Source: Flavobacterium pisciphilum
GTDB lineage: Bacteria; Bacteroidota; Bacteroidia; Flavobacteriales; Flavobacteriaceae
Length of the DNA: 64,000 nucleotides
Assembly: GCF_020905345.1 (NCBI RefSeq)
Contig: NZ_JAJJMO010000001.1
Coordinates: 4,154,001-4,218,000 of the forward strand
Direction of reading: 5' to 3'
Within the stretch, counting starts at the first letter, position 1. The number at the start of each line of letters is the position of its first letter. The notes under the pieces are model-generated. The model saw only the letters and a list, made by a program, of their open reading frames with translations. It did no database searches and had not been told where the DNA came from. Below, one piece after another: positions 16,560 to 24,041 of the stretch. The position numbers and the translations under genes were made by a program.

Positions 16560-17894
16560 ATGGAAAATAGAAAAAAAGTTGCTTTTTATACGCTTGGATG
16601 TAAACTGAATTTTTCAGAAACATCTACAATTGCCAGAAATTTTAATGATGAAGGTTTTGATCGTGTCGATTTTGAAGATGTTGCTGATATATATGTAATC
16701 AATACGTGTTCGGTTACCGAAAATGCTGATAAACAATTTAAGCAGGTTGTAAAAAAAGCGATGAAACTCAATAATAAAGCGTTTGTCGCAGCTGTGGGAT
16801 GTTATGCACAGCTTAAGCCAGAAGAATTAGCATCGGTAGATGGTGTTGATTTGGTTTTGGGAGCTACCGAAAAGTTTAAAATTACTGATTACATCAATGA
16901 TTTGAGCAAAAATGATATGGGCGAAGTGCATTCTTGCGAAATTTCAGAAGCTGATTTTTATGTAGGAAGTTATTCAATAGGGGATAGAACTCGTGCTTTC
17001 TTAAAAGTACAAGATGGCTGTGATTATAAATGTACTTACTGTACAATTCCGCTTGCCAGAGGAATTTCTCGTAGTGATGCTTTGGAGAATGTATTGCAAA
17101 ATGCTAAAGAGATATCAGCTCAAAATATCAAAGAAATTGTTCTAACTGGAGTTAATATTGGAGATTACGGAAAAGGGGAATTCGGAAACAAGAAACACGA
17201 ACATACTTTTCTTGATTTAGTACAAGCTCTAGATAAAGTTGAGGGAATTGAACGTTTGAGAATTTCTTCGATTGAGCCTAATTTATTGAAAAATGAAACA
17301 ATTGAGTTTGTCTCTAAGAGCAGAACTTTTGTACCACACTTTCATATTCCGTTGCAATCGGGAAGTAATGACATTCTGAAATTAATGAAACGTCGTTACC
17401 TTCGTGAAGTATATACTGAGCGCGTAAATAAGATTCGTGAAGTTATGCCTCATGCTTGTATTGGTGTTGATGTTATTGTTGGATTTCCTGGTGAAACCGA
17501 TGAGCATTTCCTTGAAACGTATCATTTCTTAAACGAAATGGATATATCGTATTTACACGTTTTTACTTATTCAGAAAGAGATAATACTGAAGCAGCTAAT
17601 ATGCCAGGAATTGTTCCTGCAAATGTGCGTGCTAAACGCAGTAAGATGTTACGTGGATTATCAGTTAAAAAACGTCGTGCTTTTTACGAAAGTCAATTAG
17701 GAGCTAATAAAACAGTTCTTTTTGAAGGCGAAAATAAGGAAGGCTATATTCATGGTTTTACAGAGAATTACGTAAAAGTAAAAACGCCTTGGAATCCTGA
17801 ATTAGTAAATACATTACACGAAATTAATTTGACTACTATTGATGAAGACGGAAGCGTTCGTATGGAGTTTTTAAATAAACTGGCAGAAGCTTAA
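16560..17894 (+). CDS. mtaB: tRNA t6A37 methylthiotransferase MtaB
   Basis: MtaB is a radical-SAM enzyme that adds a methylthio group to C2 of N6-threonylcarbamoyladenosine at position 37 of tRNAs reading ANN codons. The 444 residues show the N-terminal UPF0004 domain with its three cluster cysteines (GCKLNFSE, NTCSV, GCYAQ), the radical-SAM CxxxCxxC as GCDYKCTYCTIPLARG near residue 152, and a C-terminal TRAM-like domain. The start GCKLN distinguishes MtaB from MiaB (GCQMN) and RimO. It is transcribed alone from its own promoter and ends at a strong terminator. Confidence 0.95.
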   Translation: MENRKKVAFYTLGCKLNFSETSTIARNFNDEGFDRVDFEDVADIYVINTCSVTENADKQFKQVVKKAMKLNNKAFVAAVGCYAQLKPEELASVDGVDLVLGATEKFKITDYINDLSKNDMGEVHSCEISEADFYVGSYSIGDRTRAFLKVQDGCDYKCTYCTIPLARGISRSDALENVLQNAKEISAQNIKEIVLTGVNIGDYGKGEFGNKKHEHTFLDLVQALDKVEGIERLRISSIEPNLLKNETIEFVSKSRTFVPHFHIPLQSGSNDILKLMKRRYLREVYTERVNKIREVMPHACIGVDVIVGFPGETDEHFLETYHFLNEMDISYLHVFTYSERDNTEAANMPGIVPANVRAKRSKMLRGLSVKKRRAFYESQLGANKTVLFEGENKEGYIHGFTENYVKVKTPWNPELVNTLHEINLTTIDEDGSVRMEFLNKLAEA

Positions 17895-17945
17895 CTGTTC
17901 TTTGTGAGATGTTTTCTGTGAGATGTAAAATATTTACTGTAAAAC
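17895..17945. repeat. GTGAGATGT-family intergenic repeat
   Basis: Directly after the mtaB stop the sequence TGTGAGATGTTTTCTGTGAGATGTAAAA repeats the words of the 14-base tandem array at 2373-2420. Short and degenerate. Confidence 0.55.
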
Positions 17946-17962
17946 ATGAAAATCTATAAAAT

Positions 17963-17992
17963 AATAAAACCCCTTTTTCGAGGGGTTTTATT
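17963..17992. terminator. Bidirectional terminator between mtaB and the SDR gene
   Basis: AATAAAACCCCT pairs with AGGGGTTTTATT, a perfect 12-bp stem with a six-base loop, between two convergent genes. Confidence 0.85.
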
Positions 17993-18014
17993 GTATATAT
18001 TGGGTAGGTTTTTA

Positions 18015-18731
18015 TTAAGGATTTGTTGACCAAATGCTGCTGTTTTTTATAAAAACTCTGCGATTTAATTTAAGTTGTGCAATGATTAATTCAGCGATAT
18101 CTTCAGATTGCATTACTTTTTCTGGATTACCATCTGTTAGTTTTAAATCTTTAGCCATATCAGTTGCTACAGTACTTGGTGTTAAGGCTGTAACTCTGAT
18201 ATTGTGTTTTCTCATTTCCTGCATTAAAGAATCAGTTAATCCTAATACAGCAAATTTTGAAGCACTATACGCACTAGTCAATGCATTTCCGTTTAAGCCT
18301 GCAGTTGAAGATATGTTAATAATATCACCAATTTGGTTTTCAATCATATTTGGTAAAACGGCACGAGTTACATAATAAATACCCATTAGGTTTACTTGAA
18401 TAATTCTTTCCCAAGCTGCTGGTTCTAATTCTAAAAAATTACCAAAAGCTGCGATTCCAGCATTGTTAATTAAAATATCGATAGTTTTAAATTCGGCTAA
18501 TGCTTTCTCTACCGCATTATTTACTGAGTTAATGTCAGCTACATCGGCAGTAATTGCCAATGATTTTACTCCTAGAGCATTTATTTCGCTTGCTACATTA
18601 TCAATATCAGCTTGAGTTCTTGCCATCAAAATTACATTCACACCTTCTTTTGCTAATGCAATTGCAACCGCTTTTCCAATTCCTTTTCCTGCACCTGTAA
18701 TTAGTGCATTTTTATTTTTTAGATTACTCAT
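18015..18731 (-). CDS. Short-chain dehydrogenase, FabG-like
   Basis: A 238-residue classical SDR. The NAD(P)-binding TGAGKGIG lies near residue 13, NNAG near 88, the catalytic Ser within ISSTAG and the YSASK motif near 152. Relatives are annotated as 3-ketoacyl-ACP reductases, but the true substrate is open. The frame extends upstream to 18788, but a TATTTTTG promoter element lies at 18786-18793, so the ATG at 18731 ([15 protein letters not shown]) is the start. It is convergent with mtaB, sharing the terminator. Confidence 0.92.
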   Translation of the reverse strand: MSNLKNKNALITGAGKGIGKAVAIALAKEGVNVILMARTQADIDNVASEINALGVKSLAITADVADINSVNNAVEKALAEFKTIDILINNAGIAAFGNFLELEPAAWERIIQVNLMGIYYVTRAVLPNMIENQIGDIINISSTAGLNGNALTSAYSASKFAVLGLTDSLMQEMRKHNIRVTALTPSTVATDMAKDLKLTDGNPEKVMQSEDIAELIIAQLKLNRRVFIKNSSIWSTNP

Positions 18732-18785
18732 AGTAGTTATTTTTATGTACTGTAAAGTACAATTTGTTTTATATCGTTTGTCGTA

Positions 18786-18793
18786 CAAAAATA
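18786..18793 (-). promoter_or_regulatory. TAnnTTTG -7 element of the SDR gene
   Basis: Minus strand reads TATTTTTG, exact consensus, 55 bases before ATG 18731. It overlaps the longer reading frame and so decides the start. Confidence 0.5.
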
Positions 18794-18986
18794 CTTATTT
18801 TGAATTTTGGAAATGGTCTTTTGAATGGATTGTTAATATAAAATTAACTGGATTTTCCTGTTTTGAAATACTATTACGTTTTCGGTTTTACTTTTATAGC
18901 TATCTTTAAATAAAGGAACTTATTGTAATAATTATGTAATGCTTTATTGTATTGAATACTGCAAATTTGTAATAAACACATCTATT

Positions 18987-19832
18987 ATGAAAAAAGTACT
19001 TCTTATTTTAACTATAGCAATTGTGCTATTCTCATGTAAAAAAAATGAGACTCCTGAGATAAAAGAAATGCAAATAAGAGAAAAACCAAAAGTGATTTCT
19101 TATCATATAGAGAATAGAAAAGATTGGTTGAAAACGAACGCTACCACTGATGCACAGTTGGGTATTCTTATTGCAATTAACAGAACGGATAAAGCTAATT
19201 TTACTAAAATGGATTCTATCTTGGTTCCTTCTGATTTAAATGGTAAGGTAGAGCATTATCTTCCGTTTCCGTTGACAGTACCGTATTTAAAAGATATTGA
19301 TAAAATACTATTCTTTTCTTACCCAACGCAAACATTTGCGGCTTATGAGAAAGGGCAATTGGTTTACACTGGGCCTACTAATATGGGGAGAAAAAAAGAT
19401 CCAACACCTACAGGGCTTTTTTATACTAACTGGAAAGCTGAGCAAACGGTAAGCACCTTTAATGATGAGTGGGATTTGAAATGGAATTTTAATATAGAAA
19501 ACAAAAAAGGGGTTGGTTTTCACCAATATGCTTTGCCTGGATATCCCGCTTCCCATTCATGTTTGCGACTTCAGGAAAAAGATGCCCGTTATCTTTATGA
19601 TTGGGCCGATCAATGGGTTCTTGCTGATAAAGAAAATATAAAGGTAAAAGGAACTCCTGTAGTCGTTTTTGGGACTTACGATTTTGATGGAAAGAAGCCT
19701 TGGCTACAATTAGCTAAAGATCCTAATGTTTTGGAAATTTCTGCAGATGACATAGAAAAAGAAACAGCACCTTTCTTAGAAAAGATTTTGGCAGAACAGA
19801 AGAATAGGGAAGAGTATGAAAGTAGTAAATAA
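18987..19832 (+). CDS. L,D-transpeptidase (YkuD) lipoprotein
   Basis: L,D-transpeptidases form 3-3 cross-links in peptidoglycan or attach proteins to it. From ATG 18987 the 281-residue protein begins MKKVLLILTIAIVLFSCKK, a lipoprotein signal with lipobox FSC. The YkuD active site is GFHQYALPGYPASHSCLRL, with the catalytic Cys in SHSC where most members have SHGC. The frame opens at 18939, but the first sixteen codons precede the signal peptide and are not expected to be translated. A palindrome shared with the convergent scramblase-like gene lies just after the stop. Confidence 0.92.
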   Translation: MKKVLLILTIAIVLFSCKKNETPEIKEMQIREKPKVISYHIENRKDWLKTNATTDAQLGILIAINRTDKANFTKMDSILVPSDLNGKVEHYLPFPLTVPYLKDIDKILFFSYPTQTFAAYEKGQLVYTGPTNMGRKKDPTPTGLFYTNWKAEQTVSTFNDEWDLKWNFNIENKKGVGFHQYALPGYPASHSCLRLQEKDARYLYDWADQWVLADKENIKVKGTPVVVFGTYDFDGKKPWLQLAKDPNVLEISADDIEKETAPFLEKILAEQKNREEYESSK

Positions 19833-19837
19833 CAAAA

Positions 19838-19873
19838 AGCCACAAATTCCTTTTGTTGAGGTAATTTGTGGCT
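19838..19873 (-). terminator. Terminator for the scramblase-like operon
   Basis: AGCCACAAATT (19838-19848) pairs with AATTTGTGGCT (19863-19873). Read on the minus strand the stem is followed by TTTTTG, so it mainly serves the minus-strand pair, and probably also the transpeptidase gene. Confidence 0.75.
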
Positions 19874-19893
19874 CCTATAATTTGATTTGTTTA

Positions 19894-20481
19894 TTATTCT
19901 TTCAACACCATATCAATACACATTACAGCTGCTAGGATAAGTTGTCTTGAACTATCATCAGGGGGAACAGTATTCTCTATTTGAAGTACATAATTATCGG
20001 CACTGGTGAAAAATTCTTTTCCCATTCCTGCCCATTTTTTATTTACTTGACCAAGCATTTTTGTGTCTTTGGTAAATTTAAAATCCCAACCTGTCCATTT
20101 TCCTTGTAGTGTACAAACCGGTCTTTCGTTTTTATCTAAAATTTCGAATTTCCCTCCGATAGAAAGTAGTTTTTGTTTGAATGTTCCAATTAAGCGTTCT
20201 TTTTCGTCGAAAATTTCTACTGTAGAACGGAAAATCGCTACACCACGTTTTACATTAATTATTTTTTCCCCAGCTGGAGTTGAAATTTCAATGTTAAAAG
20301 GTGTTGCTCTTTTAAAATCGGTAAAGCGTAATACTTTGGTGAAAAAGCCTAGGTCTTTTTCTCGGCAATTCATTATTATTTGATTATTCTCAGGATTGTA
20401 AATGTCATAGTTGTTAGCAGCTTTGAACATCCCGATATGTTCTTTTACTAAAAATAGGTTTTGATTTAAGATAGGGTTCAT
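19894..20481 (-). CDS. Scramblase/LURP-one-related protein
   Basis: A 195-residue protein of the phospholipid-scramblase/Tubby-like (LURP-one) superfamily. It starts MNPILNQNLFLVKEHIGMFKAANNYDIY and has repeated beta strands such as GTFKQKLLSIGGKFEILDKN and GKWTGWDFKF, followed by the family-typical KKWAGMGKEFFTSADNYVLQI and a final hydrophobic helix (LILAAVMCIDMVL). Bacterial members are of unknown function; membrane association through the last helix is likely. The preceding gene ends two bases upstream, so the two are one operon. Confidence 0.85.
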   Translation of the reverse strand: MNPILNQNLFLVKEHIGMFKAANNYDIYNPENNQIIMNCREKDLGFFTKVLRFTDFKRATPFNIEISTPAGEKIINVKRGVAIFRSTVEIFDEKERLIGTFKQKLLSIGGKFEILDKNERPVCTLQGKWTGWDFKFTKDTKMLGQVNKKWAGMGKEFFTSADNYVLQIENTVPPDDSSRQLILAAVMCIDMVLKE

Positions 20482-20482
20482 T

Positions 20483-21316
20483 CTAATTGTTTAAAGTTAA
20501 TTTGTAGATTGTTGTTTTTAAAACTTCAGTATCGTTGTCTTCGCAAAGCAAAAATTCGATTTGTGAGTTTGATTTTTTATATAATGTTAGTCCTTCAAAT
20601 TTATTTGTTGAGGTAATCTTTTTGGTGAAGTCTATTTTCATGGTTTTAAGATCGATTCGACCAATGAAACTTCCTAATATTTCTCCATCATTGTAAGTAG
20701 ATTTTGTGTCTTCGGCTGTAGCCAAAAAGTAAATTTTATCATCAACCAGTATGGCATCAGTAAAACTGCTTCGAACTCCTTTTATTTTTGGAAGCTTATA
20801 ATCTACTGCAATAAGGCTGAACTCTTCGCCTAAGTTTTTGGCATGTATGGTGAAGATGGCATTTTTATTGGTTTTTCCATTTCCACGATTGAATAAATAC
20901 CAGTTCTCGCCATCAAAGATTGCTCCTTCGAGATTAAAATCTTCGGGTTTTATACCTGAGAAATTTTGCATTACAGCATAAAAATCAGTTAGATTGTTTG
21001 TTGCAATTTTAGTTTTTGATTTTAAATCAAATTCAACCATTTTGTTTCTCTGATCGGTAGAACCGGAACCAAAAATGTAAAGGGTATCGTTGTGATTTGT
21101 GATGGATTCAAAATCAGGTTTCAGATTTTTTGCAATGTTTTCGGTTGGATTAGCAATTATTTCATGTTTTTTTAAATCGGTGCTATCGATATTGTATTCG
21201 TATAAGTAACCGCTATTATCGCCAATGATAAATAATGAATTGTCTTGATATATAAGCCCTGATGCTGAACCGATTCCTATGATTTGGAATAGGATTTCGA
21301 GTGTGAATTTTTCCAT
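20483..21316 (-). CDS. Beta-propeller-like protein (DUF6929-type), function unknown
   Basis: A 277-residue protein without signal peptide. Repeated blade-like segments (GLIYQDNSLFIIGDNSGYLYEYNI, DTLYIFGSGS, NWYLFNRGNGKTN, DKIYFLATAED) suggest a beta-propeller; I believe it belongs to the DUF6929 group. It has no catalytic motif that I recognise. It is the first gene of an operon with the scramblase-like gene, which starts two bases after its stop. The divergent ppk2 gene lies 209 bases away across a repeat element. Confidence 0.75.
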   Translation of the reverse strand: MEKFTLEILFQIIGIGSASGLIYQDNSLFIIGDNSGYLYEYNIDSTDLKKHEIIANPTENIAKNLKPDFESITNHNDTLYIFGSGSTDQRNKMVEFDLKSKTKIATNNLTDFYAVMQNFSGIKPEDFNLEGAIFDGENWYLFNRGNGKTNKNAIFTIHAKNLGEEFSLIAVDYKLPKIKGVRSSFTDAILVDDKIYFLATAEDTKSTYNDGEILGSFIGRIDLKTMKIDFTKKITSTNKFEGLTLYKKSNSQIEFLLCEDNDTEVLKTTIYKLTLNN

Positions 21317-21341
21317 GGATGTTGTTTTAGTGCAGGTGTCT

Positions 21342-21497
21342 CAGCCCCGATTGTAATGAAAATACTTTGAAATGAAATTGTTGTTTTGTCTTGAAGGAAC
21401 AGAGCGACCAGCGGAAGCTCCTGTAACTTTATTAGAGAAAAGCAATTTACTGAAAAGTATTGTAATGCAAAGCGGGAAAAAGCTGACCAAAAATAGT
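21342..21497. repeat. AGCCCCGAT...GCGGGAAAAAGCT intergenic element
   Basis: The element opens CAGCCCCGATTGTAATG and closes with GTATTGTAATGCAAAGCGGG followed by AAAAAGCT. Its ends are imperfectly complementary (AGC...CCCG against CGGG...GCT, and ATTGTAATG/AAATACTTT near both ends in opposite order). A GGAACAGAGCGACCAGCGGA segment lies in the middle. From memory, similar AGCCCCGAT/AGCGGGA elements recur between genes in Flavobacterium; that could not be checked here. Confidence 0.5.
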
Positions 21498-21525
21498 ATA
21501 TTTACTTTAATTAAAACGATGAAAT

Positions 21526-22407
21526 ATGAAATCAATTGACCCAAAGAATTTTAAAGTTGTTGATAAAATAAAATTATCAAAGATCCCTACATTATTGGAT
21601 ATCGATGCCGATGAGAAGGAAAAAGAAGTTAAGCTGGATAAGGTGCAAGCCAAATTAAGTAAACTGCAAGATGTTATGTATGCTCATAATAGGTACGGTG
21701 TCTTGATTTGTTTGCAAGGAATGGATACTTCGGGGAAGGATAGTTTGATTCGTGAAGTTTTTAAGGAGTTTAATCCTCGTGGGGTTGTGGTTCATAGTTT
21801 TAAGACACCTAATTCGACAGAGTTGGAACATGATTATTTATGGAGACATTATCTTGCTTTGCCTGAAAAGGGGAAGTATGCGATTTTTAACCGTACACAT
21901 TACGAGAATATTTTGGTTACTCGTGTGCATCCTGAATTTATATTAAATGAGAATTTGCCCGGAATTGAGAAAGTAGAAGATATTCCTAAGGATTTTTGGA
22001 AGGATAGAATTGACCAAATCAATAATTTTGAGAAGCATATTACCCAGAATGGAATTATTGTTTTTAAGTTTTATTTGCATTTGAGTAAAGAAGAACAGCG
22101 CCAGCGTTTATTGCGACGATTGGAAAAAGAGAAGCATAACTGGAAATTTTCGGTAGGAGATTTAAAGGAAAGAGGACATTGGGAGGAATATATGGAGTAT
22201 TATGAAGAGGCTATAAATAAAACCTCGACCAAAGATGCGCCTTGGTATGTAATTCCAGCCGATGATAAAGAAATGGCTCGTTATATTGTAGCAAAGGTTA
22301 TTTGGGAAGTGATGCAAAAACATACCGATATTAAGGAACCTGAACTGGATGAGAAGATAAAAGATAATATTAAAATATATAAACAGCAGTTAGAAAATGA
22401 GTCTTAG
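21526..22407 (+). CDS. PPK2-family polyphosphate kinase
   Basis: PPK2 enzymes transfer phosphate between polyphosphate and nucleotides (AMP, ADP or GDP) in the cytosol. The 293-residue protein has the P-loop GMDTSGKD near residue 66, the following FKEFNPRGVVVHSFKTPNSTE, the conserved HDYLWRHY, and a Walker-B-like region with the lid module IFNRTHYENILVTRVHPE. It is a single-domain PPK2. The last 25 codons plus the terminator are duplicated 1436 bases downstream. The terminator hairpin overlaps the TAG stop codon. Confidence 0.93.
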   Translation: MKSIDPKNFKVVDKIKLSKIPTLLDIDADEKEKEVKLDKVQAKLSKLQDVMYAHNRYGVLICLQGMDTSGKDSLIREVFKEFNPRGVVVHSFKTPNSTELEHDYLWRHYLALPEKGKYAIFNRTHYENILVTRVHPEFILNENLPGIEKVEDIPKDFWKDRIDQINNFEKHITQNGIIVFKFYLHLSKEEQRQRLLRRLEKEKHNWKFSVGDLKERGHWEEYMEYYEEAINKTSTKDAPWYVIPADDKEMARYIVAKVIWEVMQKHTDIKEPELDEKIKDNIKIYKQQLENES

Positions 22408-22448
22408 AAATAAGGCTCTTTTTTTTGGTTTGATGTTATTGTAAGTTT
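22331..22448 (+). repeat. 118-bp direct repeat, copy 1 (3' end of ppk2 plus terminator)
   Basis: These 118 bases recur at 23767-23884 with a single difference (G versus A at 22347/23783). The copy covers the last 25 ppk2 codons, the stop, the terminator and 22 bases beyond. Together the copies bracket 1318 bases of unrelated DNA with two genes. Confidence 0.97.
22399..22426 (+). terminator. ppk2 terminator overlapping the stop codon
   Basis: GAGTCTTA pairs with TAAGGCTC around a GAAA tetraloop (one G-T pair), followed by eight Ts. The TAG stop at 22405-22407 lies inside the hairpin. Confidence 0.88.
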
Positions 22449-22520
22449 GAAATCAAGCATTTTTTGCAAAAATAATAAAGGAAGGTGTAGAAAACGAAGT
22501 ATTTATTGTAGTGTTTTTCT

Positions 22521-22528
22521 TATTTTTG
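22521..22528 (+). promoter_or_regulatory. TAnnTTTG -7 element of the inserted cassette
   Basis: TATTTTTG, exact consensus, 35 bases before the first cassette gene and downstream of the ppk2 terminator, so the cassette appears to have its own promoter. Confidence 0.5.
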
Positions 22529-22563
22529 AAAGAACAGTATAAGCACTATAATAATTTAACAAT

Positions 22564-23292
22564 ATGGATACAAGCACATTTGGATTTGGAGTAAAAACCA
22601 ATTTAAAGCCTTCGGAATATAATAACTTATTTGGAGACCCTTTTTTTGGAGAAGTAGGAAATTTAAACGCAAGAATCGTATATCAGCGATTGAGTGAAAG
22701 AGAGAAAGCTTTGATGCTAAAAGCGAATTATATTAAAATGATTAAAAAAGCTAGGGAAAGAAATTACAATATGGCAGCTGATTGTTTGCAATGGTGGTTG
22801 GATGGTACAGGAAATACTAAAAATATTGATTTTCATTGGCTTAGAAAGCAAAACGAAGTTATTGTCGCTGAAAATAAGAATGTTAAACGATTTCAAAATG
22901 ATCCTGAATTTGAAGCATTTATTAAAACTTTGAAAGAAGGAATTTCGAGTAGGCATATTAGACATTTTGACTGTCAATTTACTGGAGGTATTTTTAGAGA
23001 ATTGTACTATACTGTTGGTACTAGTACAATAACTTCAAGATGTAATTTTAATGTTTTAAAACAGAAAGATAATTTTACATTGTCAGGTACAATAATTCAT
23101 TCTTGGTGGGATAGATACGATTGGCATAAAGGAGCATTTGCTTACATTTATGGTTTCGGAAATGTTCAGGATTCAGACGCTTTATTAGTAGAAAAATATT
23201 GTGGAGCTAAACCATTTGATATGAGAAGTAATTGGCAACAAACTTTTAATAAAACTTTCAAAGATGGAATATCAAATCTTAAATTAAGATAA
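22564..23292 (+). CDS. Cassette gene 1: unknown protein, toxin-like C-terminus (tentative)
   Basis: A 242-residue protein without signal peptide or membrane segment. I do not recognise a named family. The N-terminal 140 residues are mainly helical and charged (ERNYNMAADCLQWWLDG). The C-terminal 100 residues look beta-rich and carry the aromatic pattern SGTIIHSWWDRYDWHKG followed by DSDALLVEKYCGAKPFDM and a terminal WQQTF. To me this W.D.YDWH...AKPFDM pattern resembles terminal effector domains of polymorphic toxins, but that is memory, not a search result. The next gene begins three bases after its stop and encodes a small membrane protein, as an immunity protein might be. The pair is bracketed by the duplicated ppk2 end. 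Confidence 0.7.
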   Translation: MDTSTFGFGVKTNLKPSEYNNLFGDPFFGEVGNLNARIVYQRLSEREKALMLKANYIKMIKKARERNYNMAADCLQWWLDGTGNTKNIDFHWLRKQNEVIVAENKNVKRFQNDPEFEAFIKTLKEGISSRHIRHFDCQFTGGIFRELYYTVGTSTITSRCNFNVLKQKDNFTLSGTIIHSWWDRYDWHKGAFAYIYGFGNVQDSDALLVEKYCGAKPFDMRSNWQQTFNKTFKDGISNLKLR

Positions 23293-23295
23293 GAA

Positions 23296-23700
23296 ATGAA
23301 AAATAAAAAATACTTTATAATATTAGGAATTATCCTCTTCTTAATCTTTGCTACTTATTATTGGGATAATAGATTCGTAAAACTTCAGCCTGTAATTACA
23401 AAGGAATATACACGTCAAATAATAACTTTTGAAACTGATTTATATAAAATTGCAAAACCAAACGAAGTTCCTGAGAATTATTATAAAAACATAAAGTATG
23501 TTATAGACCGTTCGGGTCAAGATTATATGGTTAAAAAGGGAGAAATTTATGTTAGACATAAACTAATGAAAGATTTGAATCTTATTTGGAATTATACTAC
23601 AAGAACTAGTGACGCTCGTTATTTTGAAGAAATAAGAGAAATGGATAGCATTAATCTTAGTAACCATAAGCGCTATGAAGATTCTATAAAAAAGAAATGA
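23296..23700 (+). CDS. Cassette gene 2: small membrane-anchored protein (possible immunity protein)
   Basis: A 134-residue protein with one N-terminal transmembrane helix (KYFIILGIILFLIFATYYW, residues 5-23) behind a short positive N-terminus, so the remaining 110 residues should face the periplasm. That domain is charged (ENYYKNIKYVIDRSGQDYMV) and has no cysteine. No lipobox is present. It starts three bases after the preceding gene and is surely co-transcribed. Family unknown to me. Immunity to the upstream product is only inferred from order, size and anchoring. The duplicated ppk2 terminator at 23835-23862 would end the transcript. Confidence 0.7.
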   Translation: MKNKKYFIILGIILFLIFATYYWDNRFVKLQPVITKEYTRQIITFETDLYKIAKPNEVPENYYKNIKYVIDRSGQDYMVKKGEIYVRHKLMKDLNLIWNYTTRTSDARYFEEIREMDSINLSNHKRYEDSIKKK

Positions 23701-23766
23701 AAAAAGATATTCTCAATTTAAAAATGGATTAAGATTCAGTGTTGTGTTATGAAAAGGATGTACTAT

Positions 23767-23884
23767 TTAAGGAACCTGAACTAGATGAGAAGATAAAAGA
23801 TAATATTAAAATATATAAACAGCAGTTAGAAAATGAGTCTTAGAAATAAGGCTCTTTTTTTTGGTTTGATGTTATTGTAAGTTT
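23767..23884 (+). repeat. 118-bp direct repeat, copy 2 (ppk2 3' fragment)
   Basis: Second copy of 22331-22448, 117 of 118 bases identical. It contains the last 25 codons and stop of ppk2 without the rest of the gene, so it is a remnant, followed by a duplicate terminator. Confidence 0.97.
23835..23862 (+). terminator. Duplicate ppk2 terminator closing the cassette
   Basis: Identical hairpin and eight-T run as at 22399-22426, now placed 135 bases after the second cassette gene. Confidence 0.88.
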
Positions 23885-24041
23885 ATGAATGGTTAGGATT
23901 ACTAATTTAATGTTAATTTTTTTAAGGTTTATGAAGGTGTTTTGACTGGACTATTGTTTTTTTGATAATATCTAAATCATTTTAAGTTAAAGAAGAGGGA
24001 GTTACTTTGCTAAAAAAATATAAACCAACTTTAAACTAAAA

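Noticed and set aside
21341..21544. Minus-strand open frame of 67 codons
   Set aside because: It lies within the AGCCCCGAT repeat element and overlaps the ppk2 start; composition is not protein-like.
23767..23844. A second, truncated ppk2 pseudogene
   Set aside because: Only the last 25 codons are present and the break coincides with the repeat boundary, so it is part of a duplication, not a decayed full gene.
22331..23884. Composite transposon or IS element
   Set aside because: The 118-bp direct repeats are the ppk2 gene end, not IS ends; no transposase, terminal inverted repeats or short target-site duplication is visible.
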